Assembly: GCA_027596075.1 (NCBI GenBank)
Contig: JADGJC010000179.1
Location: forward strand, 1-64,000
DNA length: 64,000 nucleotides
Direction of reading: 5' to 3'
From: Rhizophlyctis rosea
Taxonomy: Eukaryota; Chytridiomycota; Chytridiomycetes; Rhizophlyctidales; Rhizophlyctidaceae
The position numbers and the translations under genes are program-made. The notes beneath the pieces are model-generated. The model had not been told where the DNA came from. It made no database searches and was given only the letters and a program-made list of their open reading frames with translations. Positions 24,846 to 35,581 of the stretch are shown here, piece after piece; position 1 is the stretch's first letter; each line of letters begins with the position of its first letter.

Positions 24846-25508
24846 GATGACGCGATGGAGTTCACTCACAGCCTTGGTAAACAAGAAAATCAAATGTGCA
24901 ATTCTTTTCCTATGCGGAAGGATACTTTTATGATTACCCCACTATGGGCCATGTCCAGCAGCAGCAGATAGTAGCCGTTTGCTTCATATTGGGAGATGTT
25001 AGGTGCAAGCACGAAGCGAGTTAAGTTTTTCCCCCTTGTTGGCCGGTACTGTGCTTCATGCCGTAGCAAGCCTCATCAGCGCTCATCGCCTGGTTGCTCT
25101 ATGGCATCATTAATATCATCACGACTATTCAACTCATACTTACAGCAGTCTGCGATCACTTGCTCTTGCTGGCCGACGGAGTGCACCCTGCACGCCCGGT
25201 GTAATGGACGGAGATACTCTCCGGTAGGCTGCCAACTCGGCGTTGGGCAGTGTTGGCATTGGGTGTGCAAGTGTTACACAGGTGCTGCACCAATGCCTCT
25301 GCAGAATTTCTGTTTGGGGAATCATCGAGTTTATAAAAGGACAGGGAGGACTTTGAAGGGAGCACTTCGAGAACGCTGATTAGCGGTTGATAGTGGTTAA
25401 GTTTGTTTGACTGGAGTTGCTCAGGTTGCGGTCTTGTGAACAACCTGAACATTTGGACGGGGGCAATAAGTGACTGTTCACAAGCAAGTGCTGCTGTGCA
25501 GACTGCCA
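24846..25508. other. Divergent promoter region, MAPKKK and esterase genes
   Basis: These 660 bases lie between two outward-facing genes. Small overlapping frames around 25000-25380 on both strands have no resemblance to known proteins. I see no RNA gene here. Confidence 0.4.
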
Positions 25509-27188
25509 ATGACTTATCATAAGTCTGCGAAATGGACTCTCATCCGGTTTCTTCCCTTATTCTGCCTTGCGGTTCTGCCTTTTGTGACGGCGCAAAGCAC
25601 GACAGCTGTAACGTTGACACCCTGCCCGACAGTGACTGCGTTGAGTCCTATAGATCTCGATAACCCTTCTGATATCATTGTTGCCATTGGCCAGTCGAAC
25701 ACGGTCGGGCGAGGCGAACCTCTTACCTCTGAAGATACCTCCTACCAACATCCAAACCTTCTTCAATTGGGTCGCTACAACCTGTTCAATAACAACAAAA
25801 ATGGTTCCTGCGCCATCGTTCCCGCTTTCGAACCCCTACATTTTCCAGACCCGCAGCCCACCCGAAAGCAGAATGGGTTCGTCATGCACTTCAGCGGGCT
25901 CTACACTAGGAACATTGCATCTGCAGGACGGAAAGTCATTATCATGCCAGGTGCAATGGGCGGGACAGGCTTCTCCACATCTCCCTTCCAGTGGGGCATC
26001 GATAAATCTTTGTATGTGAATGCTCTTGCACGAACCAAATCCCTCCTTTCCTTGAACCCTTCCAACCGCGTTGTGGCCATCGTATGGCTGCAAGGCGAAA
26101 GCGACATCGGCTACCTCAATACCACCCAGTACGTCAACCTCGTCTCCGCCATGATTTCCGATCTCCGTGCACAAATATCCTCCATTCGCCCATCCAACGG
26201 AAATATTCCCTTTATCGCAGGCGAAATGGTTCAGTATCAGGGGTCAAGCAGCTCGGCCGGCTTGCAGATTCAGGAAGGCATCCGTGCATTATGGAAGTCC
26301 ATCGAATACAGTGCCTACGTAACAAATCGCGCCTACAACGGAACGTACCTCTTTTCTCCGGACAACCTTCACTACAGCGCCGACAGTTTCCACATCCTAG
26401 GTCAGAAATTCTTTGATACATATACAGCCATGGTGAATGGTACATGGACTACTCCTCCTCCCGCACCTTCGACCACAATCACAACTGGATCCTCCCCTAC
26501 TGGTATTAGTCACGCAGGCGGAAAATGTGGGACGGTGAACGGCATCCGATTGTTCTGTGCTTCTGGGTTGTGTTGCTCAGCATCTTGGATTTGCGGATCA
26601 GGAAGTGTGTGTGGGGTGGGATGTCGGAGTGAATTGGGGACTTGTAACACGGCGACCAGCACACCAACCACTACCACGACGACCTCAAAAGCATCTACCG
26701 CATCCATCACAACCAGCACTTCGATTCCTCCTACCGGCATCAGCACCAATGGTGGAAAGTGTGGCACGATAAATGGTGTCAGATATCTCTGTGGTGTGGA
26801 CTTGTGCTGCTCGTCCGCATGGATATGTGGCACCGGAAGTGCATGTGGGACTGGCTGTCGAAGCGGGCTTGGCATGTGCAACAACTCAACCACGACCACC
26901 ACATCAAAACCAGCAACGACAACATCTGCCTCTACATCCAAAACAACGACAACAACAGCAACTACAACCGCCACCACGCCAGTATTCACCCGCCCAACCT
27001 TCCCAGCCGGAACAATCTTTGTCGCCGTGAACGGAAAATGTGGTCCATCGAACAATAGCGCAGTATGCGCCAACAACTTATGTTGTGCGTATCCACTCAA
27101 TACGGCCGACTACTATTGCGGGGCTACGGTGAATTATTGTGGTGCGGGGAGGTGTGATCAGGCTTTTGGAAGTTGCTGGAAGGCTTAG
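25509..27188 (+). CDS. Secreted SASA-type carbohydrate esterase with three chitin-binding modules
   Basis: A single-exon gene; ATG 25509 is preferred because it leads directly into a signal peptide (basic n-region, RFLPLFCLAVLPFVTAQ). Residues about 55-310 form an SGNH-fold sialate O-acetylesterase-like (SASA/CE6-type) domain: catalytic Ser in IIVAIGQSNTVGRG, oxyanion-loop region MPGAMGGTGFS, the IVWLQGESDIG block and the Asp/His pair in SPDNLHYSAD. Three cysteine-rich hevein-like (CBM18/ChtBD1) modules follow, separated by Ser/Thr linkers: GGKCGTVNGIRLFCASGLCC, GGKCGTINGVRYLCGVDLCC and a more distant NGKCGPSNNSAVCANNLCC. The first two are recent duplicates of each other. The enzyme should deacetylate a cell-wall polysaccharide while anchored to chitin. 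CBM18 expansion is known in chytrids such as Batrachochytrium. Confidence 0.88.
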   Translation: MTYHKSAKWTLIRFLPLFCLAVLPFVTAQSTTAVTLTPCPTVTALSPIDLDNPSDIIVAIGQSNTVGRGEPLTSEDTSYQHPNLLQLGRYNLFNNNKNGSCAIVPAFEPLHFPDPQPTRKQNGFVMHFSGLYTRNIASAGRKVIIMPGAMGGTGFSTSPFQWGIDKSLYVNALARTKSLLSLNPSNRVVAIVWLQGESDIGYLNTTQYVNLVSAMISDLRAQISSIRPSNGNIPFIAGEMVQYQGSSSSAGLQIQEGIRALWKSIEYSAYVTNRAYNGTYLFSPDNLHYSADSFHILGQKFFDTYTAMVNGTWTTPPPAPSTTITTGSSPTGISHAGGKCGTVNGIRLFCASGLCCSASWICGSGSVCGVGCRSELGTCNTATSTPTTTTTTSKASTASITTSTSIPPTGISTNGGKCGTINGVRYLCGVDLCCSSAWICGTGSACGTGCRSGLGMCNNSTTTTTSKPATTTSASTSKTTTTTATTTATTPVFTRPTFPAGTIFVAVNGKCGPSNNSAVCANNLCCAYPLNTADYYCGATVNYCGAGRCDQAFGSCWKA

Positions 27189-27835
27189 AATTGGATAAGT
27201 ACTTTAGTCACTTAGATTTGCATAGTGAGCGGAATACGGTAGATTAGGCTAGCTAGGCGCCGATGGCACTTTCGAATTCAAGTTCAAGACGGTGTACAGG
27301 ATGGTGCATGGTTGTAGATCATTTGTATATATAATCCCCGTTTAGAAAGTCTGCGCTGGTCCCATTCGTTATTTTGTGGAGGCTGCCACAAGAAGACTTC
27401 CAACGATTTCACTCACTGTTTGGACCTCCAAACGGACTTTCTTTTCTGATTTTCAACTTCATATGTATTTTGCGCATCATCACGACAGCTGACCGAATAT
27501 CAAGTTTTGAACATATGCGCAAGCTTCGATCCCTCGGCCCCTTACCGGGACTTGCCATCCCTTGATACTCTCGGCTCCGATCGTGCATTTGTTTCACTAC
27601 TGACATGAAGTTCAGCTGACCAACAAGACAAAAGCCGTGATACCCGGATCGGAGCCAAGAGCATGATTGGCCCAATTGGAAATTGGCCCCACCCACCAAC
27701 ACGAGATCCAGCTGACCAACACCATACGAAATTCAGCTGACCAATAACACAGACTCATACGGCATTGTCCAGACAGATCAAAATGAATCTGGCTGTACCT
27801 ATTTGAAGGAAACTTAAATGCCCACGAAACTTAAA
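27189..27835. other. Intergenic region with repeated CAGCTGACC motif
   Basis: No gene is supported. The motif CAGCTGACC occurs about four times between 27485 and 27745, three of them followed by AA and within 130 bases (near 27613, 27709, 27732). A 17-bp tandem duplication (GAAACTTAAATGCCCAC) ends at the tRNA gene's 3' boundary. Confidence 0.5.
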
Positions 27836-27908
27836 TGCCCACTCCCGGAGTTGAACCGGGGATCTTCTGTTTACAAGACAGACGCCTTAACCACTTGGCC
27901 AAGCGGGC
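27836..27908 (-). tRNA. tRNA-Thr (anticodon TGT)
   Basis: The minus strand folds as a complete 73-nt tRNA without an intron. The acceptor stem GCCCGCT pairs with AGTGGGC (one G-T), the anticodon stem TCTGT pairs with ACAGA around the loop CTTGTAA (anticodon TGT), and the T arm is CCCGG-TTCAACT-CCGGG. The discriminator base is A and CCA is not encoded. The nearest run of four T on the transcribed strand is about 45 bases downstream, rather far for a Pol III terminator. Confidence 0.95.
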
Positions 27909-28844
27909 AACTCCAAAAGAATTGGAAGACATAAAAAATATGAAACATGATAAACTTTAACCCAGATTCGGCTGGGCCAAACATGAACTGGAATTAGGAC
28001 CCTTGCTGGCAGTCAGTGCTGCCCTTTTCCCTCAGCCCGTTTGATGGGAATAAGGAATATCATTCATTTCAACTGGGCCGACTATTGAAGTGTCGACAAC
28101 TGACTGGTTGACACATGCGACATGTTGAATTTGAAAAATTATTTCCCACACCATCACACCTCATCCGCATACTCGAAGACCACCACTTTGCCAAAAGGGT
28201 CTGTCATCCTACAAAGGGCCACTTTTACACCATAGGCTCTCAAGCTCGTTCCGAAATTCTGGAATGTGGGAGAGCACAAAAGAAGATTTCCGTTACTGAT
28301 ATTTGTTCCATATAACAAGTTGACTTCCGATATGCAAATAGGCTGTTGGATTTAAACGAGCAGTCACACGCTCTCACTATCTTGAAGTGGAATCTGCACC
28401 TCTTTCTTCTCCTTTATATGTAGGATCGGGAGTAAGATTTCCTATGCATTCAGATTCCGGTTGATATGGGGAATGACTCAGGGATAGGTTACTTCTTCAC
28501 AGTACCCAGTCGGGGTTCTGCTTGTATTTCTCTGTGGGTCCCTCTTCATGGACATTGAAGCCCGTCATCCCCCCCCCCCCCCCGCCGCGCGTCCCAAAAA
28601 AAGGTTTACTTCGAACTTCAACATTTCCGCCCTTGTTCCGCAAATCCTTGTCCCCGTGGACCTCCAATCAAAGCAGAAATACTGCAAGCATCTCACAGCA
28701 GCAACTTCGTATTCTTGGGCATACTTCAAGATTACACGTCTTGGGCAGTCAGATAGCTATGCCTGTGCTATTGAATCTCATGGTCAATTCCATATTTGCA
28801 AGATCATTTGCCCATCCGCTTTATGATTGAATAGAAACTTACCA
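27909..28844. other. Intergenic region with a 15-base poly-C tract
   Basis: No gene is supported. A run of 15 C lies at 28569-28583, followed by a short A run. A 92-codon plus-strand frame beginning at 28548 spans the C tract and has ordinary-looking composition (SKQKYCKHLTAATSYSW), but no domain, so I leave it uncalled. Confidence 0.45.
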
Positions 28845-29866
28845 TTATGGGTTCTGGGCACTCGAATTGTGCCGTAAAATGTTGTAACAATGAGGGCAGC
28901 CTGTCGGGCGGCTTTGGATTCTATCGTCTTTCCCAAGGTGACCGATTATATTATTTAACCTTTGCCCTCCATTCGTGGCCGTATTTACATTTGAAGTCAG
29001 ATAAACCGACCACGGATCCAGCATAGGACACAATGGTGATGTTGTCCTGATGAACCCGGCCGATGCGTTCTTTGACCTCCTTCTCGGTAATTGCCCTTGG
29101 GTTGGGGCAATTCTGACCCCGAAAAGCGCCGTTCAGAAAGTTTTCAATCACGATGGGCTGTAAAGGCAGATCGGGTCCATGACGGGTACATAGCGCGACT
29201 CCTTCCACCGGCAACACATATGTTGATGCTTGCTCTTGATGTCGAAATCGCAAGTAGTTGGGTAGTTGGACTTGATGTTGGAAATTTCAGCGTGAAGGCG
29301 TTTGGTTGTCCATCGTGCTTTTTTGCCTTGTCCTGAGATGCTGTTGGTTTCGCGCTGACAGGTTGGACATGGATTGTAGCTGAAATATAGGAAGTCTGTT
29401 GCCCGGACAGAGAGAGTTGCATCTTCATGTCCTTCTCGACGGCATTGCAAATCTCGGGTAACCCAGTGCTTCCCTTCTTTTTGAACGACAGCATTGGTAA
29501 AATCCAATAAGTTGCGGTGGAATTTGGGTATGATGGGATTGGTGGGTCGGTTGCTATGAGCCTATCTATCTCAGCCTCTACCGTATGGAGGGGTGTGGAA
29601 GCCAAATAATCAATCCGTTTCCTACTCTGCCGAATCTCCGCCTTGGCTGTTTCGGACCTATAACGTTTGATATCTTGGATTTCTTCAGTGGAGAGGTTTG
29701 GGGTAGGCACTTTGTTGGACGCGTTGCGGACGCATCTCACGGTGCAGACGAGGTTTCCAAGGGAGGGACGGTGAGACGCGATGCTATGGCGGGCAACGAA
29801 GGTGGGCGAAAGGACGCGGATTCCGGGATGCAAACTGGGCCGGCCAAAGTGGTGGGACCAATACAT
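28845..29866 (-). pseudogene. Zinc-ribbon/treble-clef (DUF723-like) protein, frameshifted
   Basis: The N-terminus (MYWSHHFGRPSLHPGIRVLS, continuing Arg/Ser-rich) looks like a mitochondrial presequence. The body holds repeated zinc-finger units of the type C-x4-GHE/HG ... CPxC: DLQCRREGHEDATLSVRATD with NPCPTC; ALCTRHGPDLPLQP with FLNGAFRGQNCPN; FKCKYGHEWRAKVK with RPTGCPHC. Between units run helices such as AITEKEVKERIGRV. This pattern is that of the treble-clef repeats found beside homing or restriction-type nucleases and in giant-virus and bacterial proteins. The homologous blocks lie in four successive frames, with breaks near 29520, 29255 and 28960. I found no GT-AG introns that repair all three, so it is most likely a decayed gene. 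No nuclease domain is visible. Confidence 0.6.
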
Positions 29867-30434
29867 GTCGGGTTGGACACAGGGAGAAGCCGAAGAATTG
29901 TAAGAATAATCACCGTTGGATTGACAACAGGAAATTCTTGCTTAGACTTTTCGAATCCTTGACTTTTATTAGTGTAAGAGGAAGAGCCAATCAGTGCATT
30001 GACCTCGGCGGTACCAAAACTCTTGTGGCTACCCTGCATCACCAGAGACTACGTCGTTCCAATTATGTTCGCCGACGCATAAGACTGCCACGATAGCCAC
30101 AGGTGTTTGTTAGTATTGAACTGAGAGGCCCGATCACGGCAGTCTGTTCGTATGAGCTGACGGTTCGGTGGGAAATCTGAGGCGAGTATTCCATTGCATG
30201 TTCAGGATGTTCAAGCTTCGGTCGGTCATCCTCTACGTTGCTGCGCCACTCCATACTTGACGTGTTCAGTCATGGCAAACACCACACCTCTGCCCAAAAA
30301 TGAACCAAACCTACAAAACACAACCCAGACAAAATCACATACATTCGTCAAAAACACAAAGGAGAACACTAATATACAAGGCTCCCAACAACGTCACCCT
30401 TCCTACCCTAAAGGAACAAAAAAAACCCAATTAT
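29867..30434. other. Intergenic region upstream of the zinc-ribbon remnant
   Basis: This holds the presumed promoter of the zinc-ribbon gene and the 3' end of the CC2D1 gene. No other feature is supported. Confidence 0.4.
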
Positions 30435-33400
30435 TTACAATTCATCCCCCATCTCCCTCTCCACCTCCTCCACCTCATCCGTCATCAACTTAATCCTCGT
30501 CATAGCCTGCTTGGCCAACTCCAACTTGCCTGCCTTCTTGAACGTCAATGCAGCACTCTTCGTTGACGTAATAGCTTCTTTGACTTTCTTGATGTAGTCT
30601 GTCATGTGTAATCAGCAGTATGAGTGACACTCTCCAGAACGCGTTCGAACGAAAAACCGTCAAGACATGGATCCATCCACCGGCTAAAAGACTCACCAGA
30701 CATAGTCAAACTCCCCGCCTGGACCAAAGTAACCAACAAGTTCATGCGGATTTGGTATTGCGTTTTGCGGTCCATTAGGTCGTCCACGCTTTTGCGCTCT
30801 TTCTGTGCCGCTGCGATCTGGGCAAGGATCTGGTTGTGCTCGTGTTCCAAGACTTGGTTGGATATGATGTAGTCCGGACTGATGGCGGATGGCGTAAGGA
30901 AAGTTCTCTGATTCCCATCGCATTGTGACGTTTGATCAAAGACGATCACGTACCTGAGGAACCGCATCTCCAGTTCATCCGCATCCGCCGCACCGCCTGC
31001 ACCAGCCGCCGCAGCCGTTGCACTAGCAGGTGATGTAGTAGGCTGTGTAGCACCAGCAGGTTTCGCCGCCTGCTGAGGTTGCGCAGCTGGCTTGGGTTGC
31101 TGTGGCGACGGCGTTTTCGCCGACGGTTGAGTTGGTGTTGTGACTGCTGTTGCAGGCGAAGCAGCAGCTTTTGCACCTGTGGCTACCTTCGGTGCAGCCG
31201 CCCTGGCTGGCTGTGGCGTCGTTGGTGCAGCTGCAGCCGCCGCGGCAGCAGTTGAAGTCCCTCCCGCCGCCCCACCCAAATCCAACACAACCCACTTTTC
31301 CTGCTTTTTGGTCACATCCCTCTTCAATAGTGGTGTTCTCAACTTGATATGTATTTCCAACTTGCCGCCCATTGATCGTCGTGGATTATTTGGGTCAACG
31401 AGCTGCGCGTTTCAGGTCATGAATCAGAATAATGGGTCATCCATTGATGAATAATCAACCAAAAAATCGCCAAAAATGACCCACCTCCACAACCTCATGC
31501 ACCTCACACTTGTTCAACAAAGCATCAATCTTGACAGTCGCTCTCCCCAAACTGACTTTCTTCCCCGCCAATCCAAACAACACCCCCCTATAATGGTACA
31601 CATCAAACGTCGCCTTCTTCCTCTCAAGATACCTCTGAAACCCTTTCGTCCTCTCAATCTTAATCTTCTTCGTAAACCCATACTCTGTCACAACCAGAAT
31701 CATCAATACACCCCTAATCACGCACCACCAAACACGCAAATCACTCACCAGGATTAACCGTCTTCTTCACCACCGGTGTATCCCCCTTCCCCTCACCCCC
31801 CTCCTCCGGCCACCCAACATCAAAATTAACATAACTCTCAATATCCGCCCCAGCAACCTCCCTACTACTCAACCCATAAGCCCTCACAATCCCAACCTCC
31901 AACTCATCCACCGCCAACTCCGTATGCGCCTGTTCAACCTCATACTCGACAACTTGATAAACAAACGCCGGCGGTCGCGCATTAGGCGTGGCTTTCAAAC
32001 TCGCTAGAATGTCCAAATCGCTTTGCAAGTTTTTCTTCAGGCGGTGGAACGTGACGGCCTTTTCTTTGGCGTTGGATTTGAAGTAGTGGGCGGAGACGGT
32101 GGTGCAGAGGGAGATTTGGTTGGTGAGTTTTGTTTCGAGGAGGGTGAAGATGTCGGAGGAGAGGGAGGCGACTTGGGGGGAGGTTGTGGGGGATGTGTCG
32201 ATGGATTCGGCTTGAGCTACACCGAGGGGTTGGGATGTATTTGATGCGGATTGCTTTTGAGTGGTTGATTTGGTGGTGTTGACGCGTGGGGTTGACGTTC
32301 CTGATGATGACGGTGCGGGTGAAGGTTGTGGAGATGGGGCGTCGAATGGTGAGAATGGAATGGTGTAGTTATCGGGTAGCGTTTGTCCCGACGAGAGGGC
32401 GTCAATGGCTTCCTGCATGGTCTTACTAACAGAAAGCATCTCGCGCGCCTTGACTAGATCATTTGCATGCTTTGCTTGAACAGCTGCTTGCTTATACTCC
32501 AGTTGCCGGCGTTGCAGCTCTTCCAGCGTCACTTGTGGTGGTGATGCATCTGGCGCGGCTTCTACTTGGATTGACGGCACATCGTCAAGATCTAGCACGG
32601 GCGCGGATTGCACAAGCGGTTGCGGTGTAACAACAGGAGAGGCTGGTCGCAGAGTGCTAGCTGCCGGCTCCTTTGGCCGCTCCACCTCATTATATACTTC
32701 CTTCTTTGGCGGCGGCGGAAGCTTGCGCTGTTCGATAGCCTCCGTGACTTCCTGAAGCCGCGCTTCCAAAGCTTTTAGGTTCCGCACGCTTTCCAATGCC
32801 CCAGCCTTGTCGCCTGCTCGCTTTTTGTTTACTGCCCGAATCTTTTCCAGCTTGACATACTTGTCCAACACAGACGGGTCCTCCGCTTTGAGCTTATATT
32901 CTAGGGGAACCGTCTCGTCTTCGACAGGCGGTGTGACATCTTGCGTCACGTCAGGAGGAGGCGGGCTTACTGTAGACTGTTTCGGAGCCGCCGCCGACGC
33001 TGGTGCATTGTGGACAGGAGAAACAAATGCTGCCGACAAGTCTTGCTCGCTTGTTTGTTTACTGACAGTTGGTGATTCCTCTTCTAAATGTTCGTGCTCC
33101 TCGTCAGACACATTTCCACCCACTTCTTTTAACATCGCCTATTCACGTGCATGTCGCCATTAATGACCTTCTGTGCAGACATGAACATGCTCAAGAGGTC
33201 CCTACCAGCAAAGCAGGATCTTTCAAATCCGCATCAGTCAATTCGACCTCCACATCCTCGTCCTTCCCAAAATCCAGCCCTCCAACCAGCGCTTCAACAT
33301 CAAATTCATCCTGCGAAGGAGCTTGTGGAGCAGGTTGCCGTGCTGGCGGGGCAGCCTTTGTTGGTTTAGGCGCTGCCTTTGCTGGAGGTTTGGCGGCGGG

Positions 33401-33664
33401 TTTGGAAGCGCCGCCCATGGCTTGTGTCAGACCGTGGAGTTCAGCCTACGTAACAGAATAGTTCCCAAGAAGCCTCTTAAGACGGTGGTCTGCTACAGCA
33501 GTCAGCATGGTTGTGGAAGTACCCACCAACAAAGCGGGGTCGTCCACATCATCGTCATCGATGACCGGGTCCTCAAAGTTGAAGTCGAAAGGGTCCCTTC
33601 TTCTTTGTTTATCCGCGTTCGGTTCTGCCTTCTTTGGAGTGCTTTTCCCACCGAAACCCCACAT
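30435..33664 (-). CDS. CC2D1: CC2D1/Lgd family protein (DM14 and C2 domains)
   Basis: Starts at ATG 33664 (MWGFGGKSTPKKAEPNADK). Two short N-terminal exons end in near-identical VDDPALL / LKDPALL segments. The large middle exon (about 33135-31745) carries DM14-type helical repeats (EYKLKAEDPSVLDKYVKLEK; LEELQRRQLEYKQAAVQAKH) and the C2-domain start. The C2 core continues in FTKKIKIERTKGFQRYLERK, FDVYHYRGVLFGLAGKKVSLG and GGKLEIHIKLRTPLLKRDVT, matching the order in CC2D1A/B. An Ala/Pro-rich linker and a helical C-terminus (NQVLEHEHNQILAQIAAAQK; final exon DYIKKVKEAITSTKS, ending GDEL) follow. Lgd/CC2D1 proteins bind the ESCRT-III subunit Shrub/CHMP4 and regulate endosomal sorting; this should be a peripheral endosomal protein. 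The terminal GDEL resembles an ER-retention tetrapeptide but the protein has no signal peptide. Confidence 0.88.
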
Positions 33665-34080
33665 TTCACTGGCAGCTGTGTGGGGCTATTACTGGAGTTC
33701 AGGGCAGATGATGGTGTGCGAAAGGAGCAGCTTGGCCACGGAACAGACCTGCCACAGACCTGGTCTGAACCGAATCCTGCTGGTGGTGGTGCTCGCGGCT
33801 GTTCAGGTGGCGGGACTCTTAAAACTGTGCCGCTCAGGATCAAGCCACAACGCGCTTTACGTAAAGAGTTGGCGCTCAAAGAACCATAAAGGGTGTGAAT
33901 TTCCTGGCCTGTCCTTCTCACTCTCGTTCACCCACAGAATTCACATCGATTCACCATTTCGACCGCGAACCTTCGGGGTTCTTCGCGATGCTTCAAAAGC
34001 TCATGTGCGGGGTATACCTCATGCGCATGTATGTATGTTGCTAATCACGTTTTTATTTTACCGGTGCTTTGGGGGACAGT
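33665..34080. other. Promoter region between CC2D1 and metallothionein-like gene
   Basis: The two genes diverge from this 416-bp stretch. No further gene is visible. Confidence 0.4.
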
Positions 34081-34307
34081 ATGGAGACACCCGAGTGCAA
34101 ATGGTGAGTTTCCAGCACCCTAGTTCAATACAGCTGTATCTGCATCCACAACGCAACATACTGAATCATTTCCTTCCGTCCAGCACTCATACGGGCTCCT
34201 CCGGAAAGGGAAGCTGTGGTTGCTGCCCATCGTGCCATGCGCCGCAGCCTGCGGGCTGTCCAGTCCATGCACCTGTTTGGGCAGGTCCGGTGCCGTGTGG
34301 AGACTGA
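34081..34307 (+). CDS. Small cysteine-rich, metallothionein-like protein (two exons)
   Basis: Too short to stand out as one frame. Exon 1 (34081-34103) reads METPECK plus two bases; an 80-nt intron with a consensus GTGAGT donor and a CCGTCCAG acceptor (34104-34183) is removed; exon 2 (34184-34307) continues in frame to TGA. The product has 48 residues with 8 Cys and 3 His: C6-K-C8, then SCGCCPSC (C19, C21, C22, C25), C33 and C46, with no hydrophobic core. CxC and CxCC clusters in a tiny Gly/Ser/Pro-rich protein are the pattern of fungal metallothioneins, which bind copper, zinc or cadmium in the cytosol. The ATG has A at -3. It could instead be another small metal- or redox-handling protein. 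The exact junction making codon TGC supports the model. Confidence 0.5.
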
Positions 34308-35581
34308 GGGGCACCAGCAGTCTTCCTGATTTCACTCAACAAGAGTGGAATCGGCCACCTGTTCTAAAACTTTTTCGGGTGGTCTTCCTATTTGGGGTTT
34401 CATTGTTCTGCGGGGCACCAAGGACTCGGGCGGTTGCTTGGGTCTAGGGGGTGAAGCGGAAATGAACCAGCGGCAAAGGGGCTGCCAATTGGGTAAGCAT
34501 CTTCGAAGTTCCTCTTCACGTATACATCTTTCCCCTCACTTTCATACTAATCATCGGCATCATCCAGCTTTAGGATAGGTGTGTTGCTAACCTCAATTTT
34601 TGAACGTCATCGCGGGCATTTGAAGCGTAATGAGGTAAGTTTCTCAGTTTGCCGATACTACCTCCTCGCCGCTCGCTCCCCACTTTCCCACGATTCTGTA
34701 TAGATTCTCCAACGGAGTTCCAAGAAGTCTCATAGACACAGGGCCACGAGGAGGATAGCGGAGCTCTGATGTCCTGTCAAGTATGTCATATTAAAGGCCT
34801 TCTTCGTGTCCATCAATACTCACTGTCCTTATTCTCTTTGCAGTTACCATACGGGGCGTGGAGACGGAGCAAACACCAGGTGAAGATAGTCAGTGGAGTT
34901 TGGCTGTGTCATGAGGTTGGTGTTACTCTTTCATACAATCGTCAGGTCTTTGCCAATTCTTCCATGCTGACTTTCGCTTCCTGTTTTCATAGTACCATTT
35001 GGCACAAGGGAGTTAGCTATCAACCTCTACCCCACCCGACCAAACGCTATTGAGTTGCCTCTGGTGACTTGCGTCTTTGGTTGGCTGGGTTGCAGGTGTG
35101 ATACTTGTTCCTTTGTTCTTCGTGCACTGATGCCTGCAGTACACACGCTTGGGTCGTATTTTGTATCACACAAAGCGCGCTATGCTTACTTGTGAAAATA
35201 CAGGCAATAAGATCAACTTTGTTCAAGCTTTGGCATATGAAGGTACTGACACATGACGGCCCCCAATCAACCTACAAGCTTCTTGCACATATGGTTTACG
35301 TGAGGAAATACGTGCAATATATTATCAGCAGACCGCAATTAAGTACGAAAGGAAATAAAGTAAGGTAAGGTAAAATAAAAAAGAAAACTATCTGACAGGG
35401 TATTCCTAATACATGTTATAAAGTACGTGAACTGCTATTTTCCCGTAAGGAGGGTATCGAAAGGAAAGAAAGGAAAGAAAGGAAAGAATAAACAAATGCA
35501 AAAACCATCGACAAAAACCATATCCCAAAGCCAAAGATTGTACAAAACTCCGTTTCCCGTTAGCCAGACACCGTTGGCCTT
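34308..35581. other. Region with several intron-like segments, no clear protein
   Basis: On the plus strand good splice signals cluster: GTAAGC (34493) to TACTAAT...ATCCAG (34567); GTAAGT (34635) to TGTATAG (34703); GTATGT (34780) to CTCTTTGCAG (34843); GTTGGT (34916) to TTTTCATAG (34991). The exon around 34704-34780 has stops in all three frames, so the signals suggest a spliced UTR or non-coding transcript. One tiny frame beginning MSCQ (34769), joined to LPYGAWRRSKHQ and ending LAQGS, could be coding. A GAAAG-type microsatellite lies at about 35458-35490. Confidence 0.35.

Noticed and set aside
30435..30446. ER-retention signal on the CC2D1 protein (terminal GDEL)
   Set aside because: The protein has no signal peptide and the family is cytosolic/endosomal, so the tetrapeptide is probably coincidental.
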